Assembly: GCA_035041965.1 (NCBI GenBank)
Contig: JAPYMA010000107.1
Span: 54,292-118,291 of the forward strand
From: Anisakis pegreffii
Lineage: Eukaryota; Nematoda; Chromadorea; Rhabditida; Anisakidae
Length of the DNA: 64,000 bases
Direction: 5' to 3'
Positions within the stretch are counted from its first letter, which is position 1, and every line of letters starts with the position of its first letter. Both the position numbers and the translations under genes were made by a program. Below, in pieces: positions 12,367 through 24,987 of this stretch. The notes beneath the pieces were generated by a model. That model was not told the origin of the DNA. It ran no database searches and was given only the letters and a program-made list of their open reading frames with translations.

Positions 12367-15300
12367 TCATTCCATTGAAGCATAAATCGTAAATCTGTTG
12401 AAAAATTCAATGCAGACTTTCCAGTGGTTCTGTAGAAATTAGTTGATGTTCACTTGATGGTCAACATAGCGCCATTCAATACTATTTTCAACTGGCTGGA
12501 AATTGGCCGGTTAATAGTTTCTCAGATACACTCCGAGGTGCACGCAATGCGTCTGAAAATCCTGAAGTTTTGCTTTTCACTATCGTTTTGAACATTGCGT
12601 TACATTTTATGGAGACGCTTCACGATTTCTACGAAGAAGTTTGTTTGGATGAAAGGATGTGTCGCAGGAAAAACCATTAACTGTTCGACACTGTGTAAGG
12701 AAGTTTCGATGAAACGGTGCTAGAACATCAGTGGTTGAATCAAAAGCGTTATTGTGAACTTATTGTAAAGCGATGAAGCTTTTTTTCGAGCTGAACGAGC
12801 CACCACTGATTCGCAATCCTCTCTCAGCGATATCGCTCATTTTAAATAGCGCAATTTTCGCTTTCGCCTTCCAGACGTTTCAGCAATAATGTTGAGAACG
12901 TTTTCAGATTGAAGAATTTCGGAAAACGATAGCCTCTCAGAAGGATGCAGATGAGCGGACGACATTGCGCACCTCAAAACGAAGCGATAAACCGAAGCAG
13001 GAAGGCGTACAAGTGTAAATGATCTCCAACATTTCATGATCACATTGATTCGTTGTGATATGTACTTAAACTGTTTGAACTTCTTGAGACGTTATTCATG
13101 ACATATCGATTTTTGCCATTTATTGACTAAAATGAATCTGTTTTATTCATAGACACGGCTGCTATTAAATGAGTTTTGTGTTTGCTGCATTCACACACAA
13201 TTGAAAGTGATTTAACGAAACAATTCATCACGTTCACCAAACGTGATCAATGAATGCGATTCGTGAATGCATGATTCATGAGCAATTCCGTTTGTCGGTT
13301 ACCCGCAATTCGTAGTTTGCAAGTAATTCACCAACGTTTATCGATACACGCTGCGAATCAACTAGTCAAAATAAAATTGAGTGCAAAATTGAGTCGGGGA
13401 TGGTGCATTTCCCGGGCACCCTGAATCTACGGGACACTATTCGCTGAATAGCTGCACCGCTTACCACAAATCCCCGTCGACTGGTGGTTTTTCGAACGAT
13501 TAGTGAACTTTCGCAGTTTGCAAGGATAACACTTGCGCAATTCTGCGAGATCCAAATTCGTCATTCATAAGCAGAATAGAATGACCTAGTAGTCTATTAT
13601 ACTGCCGAAAGGGATCGACATGGTAAAAATGATTGATCCTAAAGATCTTTATAATGAGAAGTCAGGATTCAAATTTAGTTGACTATATTCTATATCAAAA
13701 TGTTTCGTCTCGAAACATTGGTCATTGCTTGAACTGTATTTTAATAAATCGAATCGGCCTTCCAGGTCACTTACTCGTAACTATTTCCCTGTGGCTTGCC
13801 ACCTTGGGATTTGGTAACCTGATGTTAACTAAAACATATGTGAAGGTAAAGGTGAATCTGAAGTAAGGATAGAACTCATTCACGAAGATATGGATGTCGG
13901 ACAAGGCTTGACTATCCTGATGTTGGGAAAAATCAGCATTCCTTTGCAGTGAAAAAGTAGGAAGTCAACGGAAGTCTAAATAGAAATTGGACGAAACGCT
14001 AATGAATGATGATGGCGCAAGTTATCGCTACTTTGCGCCACCAAAAAACTATCGCAACAGCCACAAATTTCCATTATGTGATAAAATTACCGAGCCATTA
14101 CGCTGCTGAAAAAAAGCGCATTCACTGATGGCGAAATAGCGAACAACATAATCGGAAGAAGGGAAACGATCCAACTCGCAAACAAACAAGTAACACCGAA
14201 TAAGACCCGTACCATTTCATAACCCCCTCAAAAATACGCGCTTTCTATGCTCCATTTACACAGATTTTAGAGACTATGTGAAGCACGGTTTAAGCTTCCG
14301 AATTTTTTGAAGTGTGTAAAGACATATCTGTGCATTTGTTCGTATGCATTAACGGTGAATTGAATGGCATAATGTTGTTTCTTTATGTTCAGCGAAGCGA
14401 ACGCATTATTAGCCGGTACCCGATCGCATAGAATTACATTGATTTGAATTAAGCGACCCTCTTAGAATTCATCTTCGCACAAGTGAAATTAATTTGCAGC
14501 ATCTGAGGCCCGGCTCTAACCACTTTCACTGTGTACTCCAAATATAAGATTTCTTGATGAAATTCCAACATATGCTGAGGTTTTCATGCGTGAATAATTT
14601 ATACAGCTAAGAGTAAAAATAAGCGAAATCACCATTCCTGCAGTCGCCTACGCATTGTGAATCAGCAACGCGACCGACCAGCTAGAGATGACTTTTGCAA
14701 TCGATTATTCGTGAGATCCATGTAATTTTTGGGTCTAGCTGTGCGATTTTTGCTCAGTGTTCGTTGTGTGGCTATAACTGCTTGAATGCCGTCAGTTTGT
14801 GAAATTAATGAATGATTATCGAAAGAGAGCGATGAGGATAATGTTGATGACTACGTTTCATCACGAGATGACGAAAAATGTGGAAATAAATAATTGATTA
14901 GCGTTTGATTGATCACTTCATCTGTCGATGAAAGCGGAACAGATATGCCATGCCGTACGTCAGTCAGGCAATGAGATCGGAAAGTTTTTACTATATAAAA
15001 AATGTTTGTAATGAGCACAGCATCATGGCGTGTCAAAAATACCATAATGCCATCATTTCATGTCATAATTCTCACTAAACATGCAAATGACGTATTGTTT
15101 CAAATATTTTTTAATGATTTTTTCACTGACTTTATAATTTCGTTTATTGCTGGGATGTCGTTCTCTTCGAATTTCACTTTGCTTTTTCTTCTTCCCATCG
15201 CTACTGTCCAAGCAGAAATTAGCCGAGAAACCAAAATCATTTTTCAAAATTTGCATTATATAATAATGATATAGTGATAAAATGATTATTTTAATAATGA

Positions 15301-18300
15301 TAAAGTTGTAGTCGGGCCCGACATACCCGGTTAATCCCCCATACTATAAACCGCTTCAAATCGTACACCTAGCTCGGAATTTTTTTTTCTGTGATTTTTT
15401 GGCTGATGTCAGCAGGTGAACAACTTACAAAATGTCGACTCTGCATCTGCAATAATCACGAAGTTACGAAAAATTGAAAGCTTGTGTTCGGCCTTCTAAT
15501 GTTCAGTCGTCGTGTAACGGCTAATCTTAGTTTCTCATAGCCTCATGAATGTTGTAGACACGGACGTAAGATTTTGTAGGTTGCTGAAAGCTTGTTCATT
15601 TACATCTGTCGATTCACCAGTTGTTCGTTGCGTCTAATGCAGCATTTTTCACCGCAACTTAATTCTTGGAAAAATCAATGCGATGCATTCATCTTGCATT
15701 CATCTCATTAATTTTAGCATTCATCTTATTAATTTTTGCGAAGTTCTCTGCTTGATTGCCTTCACTGGATGGTGCACGTGAATTCAGGATCAAATATGCT
15801 TGCATTTCAAGAGATGTGAAATCAGGCGTTATCATCCAAAGGGAACGTGATCGTTGATGATACCATCGAAAATGAATCTTTCAGTGAATTGCAATTGTCT
15901 CCACTCATGAATGGAATGAATTGTAATCAATTTTATTTTGCGCTTCATCGCATTTTGATCTGATCGAACGCGACAACAACTCACACACACACATCTGTTC
16001 ATTAGATTCAATCCACTTGCGAGTGGTAATGATGAACGCATTTATGCACTGAAGCTAGTGTATTGGGGGCCTGAGGAATTTGGGGATCTTGTCCTCGACA
16101 TGTTTCGAGCTTACCGCATTTTTGCCGTCCTCGAGTGCAAAATTTCATCTGCGATTTTTTTCTTCACCGCAGAACGCTAACTGAAGCAGGCGTAAAGCCA
16201 TTTGAGGTCTGATTCGTTCCATTTACTTTATGTACATGCTTGCGTTATTCAAAGGAGATCTTAAAACTTCTAGTGAAAAGAACCAATACGAAAATTCTGC
16301 ATATTTACTTGGTAACAGTGATACGGTTACATTACTTATAAGTCGTGTGTTCTTCAGTCATATCGTCTTACCTCTAGTCATACTGCTTAGCAGTTAACAA
16401 CCGTCGTAAACGATTAAAACGTGCGATAAATGGTGAGAATCACTGAATTAGGCAGTGAAAAATTAGCCGAGCACGCCGCATTTTATCGCATGTCACATAA
16501 AATGAGGTAATGTGGCACATAACCATATGACTTACGATTATGGGATCACCACATAATTATATCATATTATGTCTTATGTTTATATCATGTCAAACTGTAT
16601 GGTTTCATATCATATCATAACCACATGAATGTCTAGCGATTACAGCGAACTCAAAGAAAGAACATTAACTTTTTTTCAATCTCATTGATCTCACTATTTT
16701 CATCACTAATTCAATCACGCCAGGCATGAAAAACACGCAGTTATCATCTTATTCATTTTAAGTGCACGAATGAACATAACAGATAAGAAATAATGAAAGG
16801 AATTTCAATGATCAATGTTCAAAGTAACTTTAACCATCAAACATTTCCAGACCATCAAGCAGATGATCGTATCAACAGTGCAATTTTCTGGGACGGCACT
16901 TGCGACTTCTCTCCATTTACGTGGGTGAGAGTTAGCATTCACGAAATCCCGGGATTTAGTAGGATTAGAAACACGAAAGTGCAAGGGCTCAACATATTCA
17001 TTTTTAATCAGTGCATTCATAACTGCTTGACAAACAATTTCTTCACCAAATCATCCTTATACTAGTATTTTAAAGTCTGGAAACAAAGCGACAATAGTTT
17101 GAAAAATAAATGGAAACATAGCAATTTGTACATTTATATTGTACTTCTCTGTAAAAAGCGTGCAATATGAAAGTACGACAAGATGCAAAAGGTTCAAAAG
17201 TATTAGGAATTAGATTTGTGAAAACGAATATCAATATCATAACTTTTTCGAAAACAACTTTATCGGATTAGTTTTCACTTGATCACTTCTGAGAAAAGGG
17301 AAAGCCACACATACTCCTTGTCAATATTTTCTCTTGCAGCTCTCAAAAGGTTCAGAATCAGTAGAACTATGCCCACAGACAACAGAATTCACACAAAAAG
17401 CATACAAACACTAAAAATAAACACATCAACAGGCTAAAATTATCGTCATCATTAAGATTTTCGAACAACCAAACTCAAGAATTTTTTAAAACATAAATTT
17501 CTTATGAATATACTTCAACAAAACATTCACAGATTACAATTTGGTATGATCAGAATAGAATCCTTTAAGGAATTGTCATCAGCATTAAAATTTTCAAAAA
17601 ACATCACATTCAGGGGGAGCATTTCAATCAAACAATTATAGAATACAATTCAGTGAAACTTGAAAAACGTTCGTCTTCAGCTTAGTACAATAAAAAAGTG
17701 CTTTCGAAGCCTCTCAGTGGAATTATCCTAATCGATCGGGGAAATTTTTCCACAATCGCAGTTCTTTTCTTCGCTTATACGTTGAAAAACACTTCAGAGA
17801 GCATTATTCGTTTCGCTTCACAATTTATCACTTTTGGGAAAACCGAGGTTAATTCTATTCTGTTGACTGTCAATGAACTCGGAACTGTTGGTGTCAGATA
17901 GCAGATTAGTGCATTACCAAAATTATATCGTCCTCCTTTGTAAAACCGTGAAACCCGATATTTTTTCTGAAAACAGCTTCCGGCAGGATTGGGGTTCAAA
18001 AGCTGGGATCCCAATGTCCCATGCAAGCACTAGTGAGAAATCATTCTGAACATCGACAAGTTCAGTAGCTTGGGCAGATGACTGCAATCAGTGAAGATTT
18101 GGTAAATCATTGAAGCTTATGCTGATTGTGAGATCAGAAGAATTGATACGGTCAAACAAGGAACACTGAAAATCAGTCGCAGCGTGTGGGTTATGCTAAG
18201 CGAAGCACCTAATTTGATTCATCAATCATGCACAACGGAATCAGGAGCGATGCTGTCGTCTGGAATGCAGTCGTAATTGCTGAATAAGGCTATGCTTGAG

Positions 18301-19485
18301 AACAGCGTGTATATAGGTACACACACGTCCGTCCTTACACTGAGAAACTTCGAAAGATTATTAGAACAAACATAATGATTCAATGCAAATGAAGAGTGTA
18401 AATAACTGATCGTCAACTTCACCACTTTTATTACCAGTTAGATCTCAACGAGGAAAAATATATGTCAGCTTCATTGGAATGTTTGAGCGTCAATCCGTTA
18501 ACAGTTTGCACGACGGTTGTAGACTGAAGCTGATGGGTACTGGATTTTTTCTGCCGTCTCAGCAAGCGACGTATATCCTCTTGAATAGAATAAATGTTAT
18601 GAATGAACTCATGAAACCATTCCATTATGTTACCTCATTAGGCTTGTATTAGAACACGTGACGATTCATACAGTCATCAGTGAAAAATTATTCACTGCAC
18701 AAAAAATTCTTACAACTTTTGAATTGGCTTCTTGCTAAGTGTTTCGAGCATACGATGCGACAAGTGAATCGGTTTTGGTACGCGAACGAACGATTAATTT
18801 AAACTAGAGTTTGGTGGTTGCCATCGACCGAAACTGACCGATGCTCAAATCTTGCCTGTTCGGTTGGCATCAAATTTCGATGGCCATCAGTGGAATGTTT
18901 GGTCGGTGGCCACGAAAAAAACTGTTCAGTTTTCAACCCCAATTTGGACTCAACGAATCGTAACTGACTGAACGCGTTTCTGTTACGACACGTTCCTCAT
19001 GGAACGTCGGCAGCGGTATTGAAAATGTTATTGCAAGGGCATTCAGCTCTGTTGATACGAATGCAACGCCATTTGTTTAAATGAATACATTTTCCCAACA
19101 GTTATCACAAACTGCTTGATGACTTTCAATACGCGATGAACATCAGATTCACTTTTATTACCTGGTTCATCCGTACTGTATACGGCTGAAACCGTCATGA
19201 AGTCGAAAATAATCAAAACGAGCCATTAGGGCAGAAATTGGGCTTGAATTTACCAAAGGCCAAGCAAATATATTTGCATATATCCTCAATTTCTGGACCT
19301 TAACATGCTGCTGACTCGGGCGAGCGACAAATTCGCATCTCAAAAATGCCTTGAATGACGTTTGCCAGGCAACAGCATTGTTCGAACGTCAAATACCGAA
19401 GCATCAGCATCATTCGAATATTATGAATCAATTCAAAGGGTTATTAATTAGTGATTTGTCTAATTTTATACGTTTCCAATTGCAG
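12367..19485. other. Long intergenic stretch with weak exon-like fragments
   Basis: No complete gene. Three fragments were noticed. At 13766-13845 (+) an acceptor TTCCAG is followed by a hydrophobic segment (LWLATLGFGNLMLTKTYVK) and a donor. At 18625-18431 (-) there is an ATG frame of 64 codons (MEWFHEFIHNIYSIQEDIRR...) that crosses a possible donor near its end. At 18798-18971 (+) there is a 57-codon open frame with protein-like composition (LTDAQILPVRLASNFDGHQW). None can be tied to a gene model. The remainder is AT-rich and includes an ATATCAT-rich patch near 16550-16620. Confidence 0.3.
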
Positions 19486-19742
19486 AAATAAACGATTTCG
19501 CAAAAGAAACCTTTTGCAGCATCCCTCAGTGGAACGTAGACGCCGAAACACAGAACGCAGAACGAAAGCGTGAAGACAGAATCGAGGAAATTGCATATCT
19601 GAAAATGAAATGCTCTTCACGAGTCGTTCAGTCCACCGTTGCTGTAGTGGGCACTAACCCTGAAGTTATCTCTGAAACTCCGGACTCACCATCTGACAAT
19701 GACTATGAGTGGACACTCATGTCAGCAGAAAAATCCAACTGA
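19486..19742 (+). CDS. Terminal coding exon of an unidentified gene
   Basis: A good acceptor (CCAATTGCAG) ends at 19485. In the phase-1 frame 84 codons follow without a stop, then TGA at 19740-19742. There is no internal start codon until codon 40, as expected of a 3' exon rather than an independent gene. The segment is hydrophilic. It runs through a charged, possibly helical part (AERKREDRIEEIAYLKMK) into an acidic tail (DSPSDNDYEWTLMSAEKSN) in which an aromatic residue follows Asp/Glu residues. That is the general form of an Atg8/LC3-interacting motif, but Met at the +3 position is unusual and the resemblance is only suggestive. I could not find the upstream exons; they should lie on the plus strand before 19.4 kb. 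It sits tail to tail, 254 bp away, with the receptor on the other strand. Confidence 0.4.
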
Positions 19743-19996
19743 GACAATACCTTTGAAACATTTGCTTGCAAGTTTGCCAAAGATTCGAAATTTTCTCTGC
19801 ATTCTGCTGCTGTGATTCTGTTAAATTTCCACCTAACCAGCTTCAGTAGTCATGCATTCAGGTGAGCATAACTACATGACATACCAATTGTTTCATAGGA
19901 ATTCGGAATAACAAAAGCGTAGTGTTCTTAAAGGTCAAAATCACGACTGAAAACTTTGTTATGCTATCGCTCTGCTCTAACACGCATTCGAAAAGG

Positions 19997-22287
19997 TTAT
20001 GTCATTAACTGCAACGGTGAGACATACCGTTGCTGCTCACATAATCGGTACTGAAGAAGCCTTCCCGGTGAGCAAACCGTTACAATGAATGATTCTAGAG
20101 AGCCGACTTTTGCCGTGTTAAAATCGTTAAGTGTATCATTCGCCAACCTTCTCGGGCATCCACAGCGCAGTGATTGTAATGCTGTTCATCGTGGTTTCAC
20201 TTCGAACTCGTCCGCTGATGTATGTAACAATGGAGAGGATCAGTGCATTCACGATGCCGTAGCAACCGACAATTGGAATCAGAAGTCGCAGGGTTGCAAC
20301 GTTTTCGGCGAGTTGATAGCGTGCTGATAACGATCGAGCACCTACTTTGCGATATTCCTTGCGATTGTAGTGAAACAAGAATGCAAGAACCTGAAATATC
20401 CAGTCAAATGCTAAGTGCGGGTGGTATTTTTGGAAGCTTACATTACTCTCTTCGTAAGAAACTTCTTCAGCGCGGAATGTGACCAAATAATCATTGTTGT
20501 GTTCATCAATTTTGACTGCCAAGACCTTGCATCATTCATACAACCCTCACTGTTATCATTTGAACAACTCGAATGGCCCGTCGAATTGTTTACCGGAGAG
20601 AGGCGTTCACTGTAGCATAATGGACTACTCATTACGGGAACTAGCAGTGTTCACTTACCACCGCAAAGCCGAGGAATCCAACAACAGCGTTCACGAATAT
20701 CACGTTGAAAACGATTGGATGTATAATGACCAACGAGCATGTCAAAAACAGTTCATTACTCTCCCACATTCTGCTGTCAACGAAATCGCGAACCACCAAG
20801 CCAAATGCAGCTGTCGCAGACAATAGCCACTGAAATCACACTTCAGTTTTCGATACTTTTCGCTTGCGCTGATCACATGAAGCCTGAGAATATACTCACT
20901 GATTGAGTCACAGGTTAGAGAATAACAGTGACTGATATTCGCACTTATTCAATTCTTATTCTAAATTGTTTGTACAGCTTCATAGCATTGTTTTAAATTA
21001 CTTTTGAAGTGAATCAAGATCATTTCTTAGGAACTGGGAACTGTTAAGCAGGTGCAATGAAATTTGAGCATTTTTCTTGCTCAGAATCCACAGCGGAATC
21101 AGCTGGATTATATGCGTGAACAGGTTTGATGGAAATGCTGACCTGAAAGGATACCAACGACATCGTGAATTTTTTTGATTCGCTGCTCTCGTAATATTTC
21201 ATCGCAACAGTTGCGACAATTCTGTCAACTGCCATCGATAGCATCGTTGAACTCAAAACACCGACAGACATATCATAGATGAAACGTGCAATCCAACATT
21301 GATAGTTGAGGAGAATCTGAAAGTGATTTCGAACTGTTTTTCATCTCTAAAAGTGGTTCAGGGGCCATTCCTAGATACCTACCCAAATCTACCCAAAGGT
21401 AGATTCACCGCTCCGTTAAACTAAGCCTTCCTCGGCTGATTTCACTTATATGAATCATCATCGTACCTGAATGCCACTCGGTTAAAACGTTTGAGTTCTA
21501 CGTACTACTGAAGGATCGAGAAAAAATTAGCAATATCACTGATTTCGTTGACGAATAAATTCACAGGTTCTAACTGATATAGTGATCATGTACGTTGCAG
21601 CCAGACGAGATTCGCTCATCACCATTTGCATTTAATCAAAAATGAGTCATTATTTTGTCACTAGGATCGCGATAGTTATTGCTCCCCATTTCGCGCTCAT
21701 TCTCTGTGAACAATTTCCGACGAAAATTTGAATCACTAACTGTGAATTCATCATTTGAATACAGTAAGAGACAGTACATTGCGTGATTCCAAATGCGAGT
21801 AATGTTGAATACCGTTAATGTCACATCCAAACTTTGCTGAAAGAAAGCATCTTTTAAATTAGCGGATCTGATGGACCTGAATCTGCAAATATGATGCGAC
21901 ACCCTAGCAGCTCTGAATTTTGTCTCCTAGTAAGGGAAGCTCCAATTGAAAATGCTATTCGTCGATTTTTAACCACCTAGAACTTTAGTGACGAAAATGC
22001 AGCTGTTTTCAGTTTACATACATTTACATACATATATGTAAGACTTAGTGCAATCAGATAAGCACACGACTGCGATTAAAATTCAACAATCAAGTGCTTG
22101 AAACACACTCAGTGTTACTAACCAGCATTGTCCGCAGATTTCTGTGCATCATTTTGACCTTTCGTAACCGGATGAACAGAACAATCGTCAATGCGATGTT
22201 GATCACATTCAAGAAGACTTCAGCCAGCGTTGTGATGCGAATTCCGAGACCTGACGGCATCCCGTCCGCGTTTTCTGATTTACCCAT
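19997..22287 (-). CDS. Serpentine chemoreceptor, Sra/Srab-like 7TM GPCR
   Basis: Six minus-strand exons join in phase 0: 22287-22123, 21836-21741, 21316-21143, 20829-20659, 20390-20148 and 20050-19997, 300 residues from ATG to TAA. What is seen: TM1 followed by a basic loop (HRNLRTML); TM2; an ECL1 Cys before TM3; AVDRIVATVAMKYYESS at the TM3 end in place of DRY; TM4; TM5 ending FLFHYNRKEYRKV; then the family hallmark SLSARYQLAENVATLRLL leading into TM6; a shorter TM7 ending ALWMPEK. Known of the family: Sra and Srab receptors are nematode-expanded GPCRs, mostly of chemosensory neurons, and a ...S.RyQL.EN... signature before TM6 is typical. The exact subfamily (sra, srab or srb) is inference. 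The final 17-codon exon is the least certain part. If it is wrong, the frame instead reads past the donor at 20148 to a TGA at 20136. Confidence 0.85.
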
Positions 22288-23021
22288 ATTTCAGCCCTAC
22301 CAGTGTTTACAATAATAACGTGATTTTGTTGTATATCCTGATCAGGCTTCTCAAAATGCTCGCTCACTTTGTGACAAAGCAGGGCTTGTAACGAAATGAA
22401 GATCAACTTCATTCACACCTCTAATTGTCCGATTCTGCAAAAACTTCTCTTCAATTGCATAGTGACCACTGAAAATATTCCGTGAGCATTTTGGGACCGC
22501 ACTTTTAAATGCTTGCAACAAATGAACCAAACCGCCTAATGTGAAGATTTCCATATGGAACTCTGTGTCGCTAAAACGGATTCAACCTTTATTTTCACGC
22601 TCAAAAAATGGTCCGTCGGGAGACAGCTTATTGGCCACGGATGGGGCAGCGAACTGACCGGATGGTGTCTATACGAGCAGTAATTGGTCCAGGTGGGTGA
22701 GCCTGACCAAAAATTCGGGATGCAAAATTGGTGGGGAAGTGCTTGTCGTCGGAAACCCCGATGGAGATTTCATTCTCCGACGAATGTTAACAACACCAAC
22801 GTACAGTTTCCATTAACGTACAGCTTTTCTTCACCTTAATTTGAATCGGCTAAAATGAATCAATCTATTTTCCATCAGTCACTATTGAATGAACACGTTT
22901 CGGCTTACGACGAACTCGAGCTATGACCAAACATTCGGTAGAAAATGTGGTCATGTACCGAGGTAATACAGTAGTGATGCATTGCACTTAGCTCTCATCT
23001 GGAAGCAGGGACTTATGGTGT
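22288..23021. other. Upstream region of the Sra/Srab-like receptor
   Basis: Probable promoter side of the minus-strand receptor. I see no defined regulatory motif. A minus-strand frame at 22554-22351 has no clear splice link to the receptor. 22600-22790 is richer in GC than its surroundings, but neither strand gives a convincing coding frame or RNA fold. Confidence 0.3.
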
Positions 23022-23718
23022 GATATGATAGGATAGTTTATTGCCGAGTAAGAAATATGTACAAGCAATAATGCAGCATAAAAGGCGGAGCGCTCTGACA
23101 TCATGCCGGTTGCTTGAATAAGTAAAAAATAATAACAGATTAAAATAAAGAGGTTAATGTTAGTGACTCAGATATAATTCTATGCTGTGATATATGAAAC
23201 AGTACAATTATGGGACATATGTGACAAGAAATTCAACTATATAAACAGTGTGAATGAGATGAGGAAGTTTAATTGCGAATTAGAGAACTTTTTATCAAAT
23301 TATACGATAGTGCCGTGAGGTGTGATTTGAATCGTGCTAGCGTGCTGGCCTCTACTGCTTCTTGAGGCTGTGCATTCCAGGTGCTTATGATGCGATATTC
23401 GAAGAATTGGGACACCTTGTTGGTATGTGCTAAATACGAAACTTTTAAACGATGTGCGTGTCATCTTGTGTGACTGTACATGTATTCGAAGAGTGATTCC
23501 ATTTTCATATCGATCATAGAATGAAGTATTTTATAAACAAATATCAAATCAAATTGGAGTCGTCTCAGTTCTAATGTAACAATACTAAATTTTTGAATAC
23601 GATCCATATAACTGCATGGTGTAATACAGCAACGAGCATCAACATTCCTCAAGTAAGATCTTTCTTCCTTCGTTAGGCTACCTGACTTTCTGGTTGGAAT
23701 CGTGCGTCTAATGAATTG
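23022..23718 (-). mobile_element. 3' end of a decayed non-LTR retrotransposon (CR1/L2/Jockey-like ORF2)
   Basis: On the minus strand the segment 23718-23461 encodes FIRRTIPTRKSGS, then LELRRLQFDLIFVYKILHS, which matches the C-terminal region after the reverse-transcriptase domain of CR1-, L2- or Jockey-type LINEs (LE.RR...DL..VYKI). A +1-type frameshift lies after SHTR. The frame then continues to about 23270 with FFEYRIISTWNAQP and LARFKSHLTAL, the usual FF..R.i..WN.lP...sl..FK..L ending. About 250 bp of untranslated tail follow and end in AATAAACTATCCTATCATA near 23022, like a LINE 3' terminus. The 5' part is absent upstream of a TAG before 23718, so this is a truncated dead copy. Clade assignment is from memory of motifs only. 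Confidence 0.8.
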
Positions 23719-24040
23719 CTAATCAACGAGATTTGTTTTGGCCATAAAAACCCCCGACGAACACGAACCAACAGCAGCCATTAATTATTGTTAGGTGAAT
23801 AAAAATTAAACAAAATGGTTGAGCAGATGTTTCATAAGTGTTTCAAACGACGATTAAAGAAACCTGCTGCTAACCCATACTTTCATTTCCAAGAAATCAT
23901 AAAAAATGAGAAAAAGTTTAAATTCTAGCAGATTAATGTTGTGTTTATTTTAGCTAGCCGAATGCAATGCATTCAGATTTATACTTATATGATTCTGTAC
24001 ACCGATTTCAAACGGTTGAGCTACAACTGAGGAGAATCGC
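23719..24040. other. Intergenic, nothing seen
   Basis: AT-rich sequence next to the truncated 5' side of the LINE fragment. I see no gene, repeat or target-site duplication here. Confidence 0.3.
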
Positions 24041-24280
24041 TCATGAAGAATTAGGGGAAATTTTACGGTTTATTCGACCGGAAATGATGAGAATTGGGTC
24101 AAAGGAATAGGTGACGCCCGATGGATCGTATAGTGCGAGACATTGCAGCAATTTTACTCCATGAGGTGCATCAAAAGTAAGATTCGGGGGGGGAGCAAAA
24201 TGTGCCTCACAGTACTGATCTATCGTACGTTCACAACTCATTGCTGCCAATTGCTCAAACAAACGAAGAAATGTTCCCAA
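24041..24280 (-). CDS. Unidentified open frame with coding character
   Basis: The minus strand is open for 79 codons from a non-ATG start at 24280 to TGA at 24041. The composition is protein-like and non-repetitive (CERTIDQYCEAHFAPPPN, then HGVKLLQCLALYDPSGVTY). A possible acceptor (ATTGGCAG) lies just before the ATG of AAMSCERT. A run of eight or nine C encodes the Pro stretch and could be a slippage site. I recognise no domain. It could be the last exon of an unknown gene, or part of the same decayed retroelement landscape as its neighbours on this strand. Confidence 0.25.
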   Translation of the reverse strand: MGTFLRLFEQLAAMSCERTIDQYCEAHFAPPPNLTFDAPHGVKLLQCLALYDPSGVTYSFDPILIISGRINRKISPNSS

Positions 24281-24987
24281 GAGCTATGAGTGATTCGAGC
24301 ATTATTTCGGTGTTGCAACACCTTCGTTGACTTAAGAAATGAACCTCGAAATAATGAAATCGGACGTACATGTACACGTACAAATGTGACAATGACTGGC
24401 GGAACTCATCCAGTGCGATTAAATACTTCAGTTAGTGCAAAGCGACGCTGAATGCTTTTGATGAATTCCAGTTAACAACGAACACTCATCATATGTTTTC
24501 AACAGCATGTAAGGATTTGTTAATTACTCTGGTGATTTGTTTGCCATACTCAGTGAGATGATGACTTTCGTAGCGCCTTTAAGACTTTAATCATACATTT
24601 TACGAGCAGGTAGTTTTTTTTCGAATTATTCGATTGTTAATCATTTTCAATCGCTTTTAAAGCTCTACAAATCACTTTTGAAGGTGAAATTTATTACAGT
24701 CGTTTTATTCGCTTGCACTTCAATCATATTGATAGTTGCAGGTGAAATGAGCTGTTTACAGCTGAATTGAACGTTAACATTCTTATGGTGGCGCATAACG
24801 TCTAATGGGCTGTTAAGAGCAACGGGCAATCGTTACAATTTAATGATTCATCGACAGTTTGAAACGAGAAAGAAATTACTCACTACGGAGAACACAGTTC
24901 CAAGGTGACTGAGGAGTAAAATTATATTGTCCATGAAAATTCTCACTCTAGGGAGGTTTTTGATCAGGATATAACAGGCTGTGCCCA
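24281..24987. other. Intergenic, nothing seen
   Basis: AT-rich sequence between two minus-strand fragments. No frame, repeat or RNA gene that I can support. Confidence 0.3.

Noticed and set aside
12437..12681. Stop-free plus-strand stretch just after the peptide receptor, ending EEVCLDERMCRRKNH
   Set aside because: Over 75 codons without a stop is mildly unusual, but there is no acceptor in phase with the receptor's last exon, no start codon and no recognisable content.
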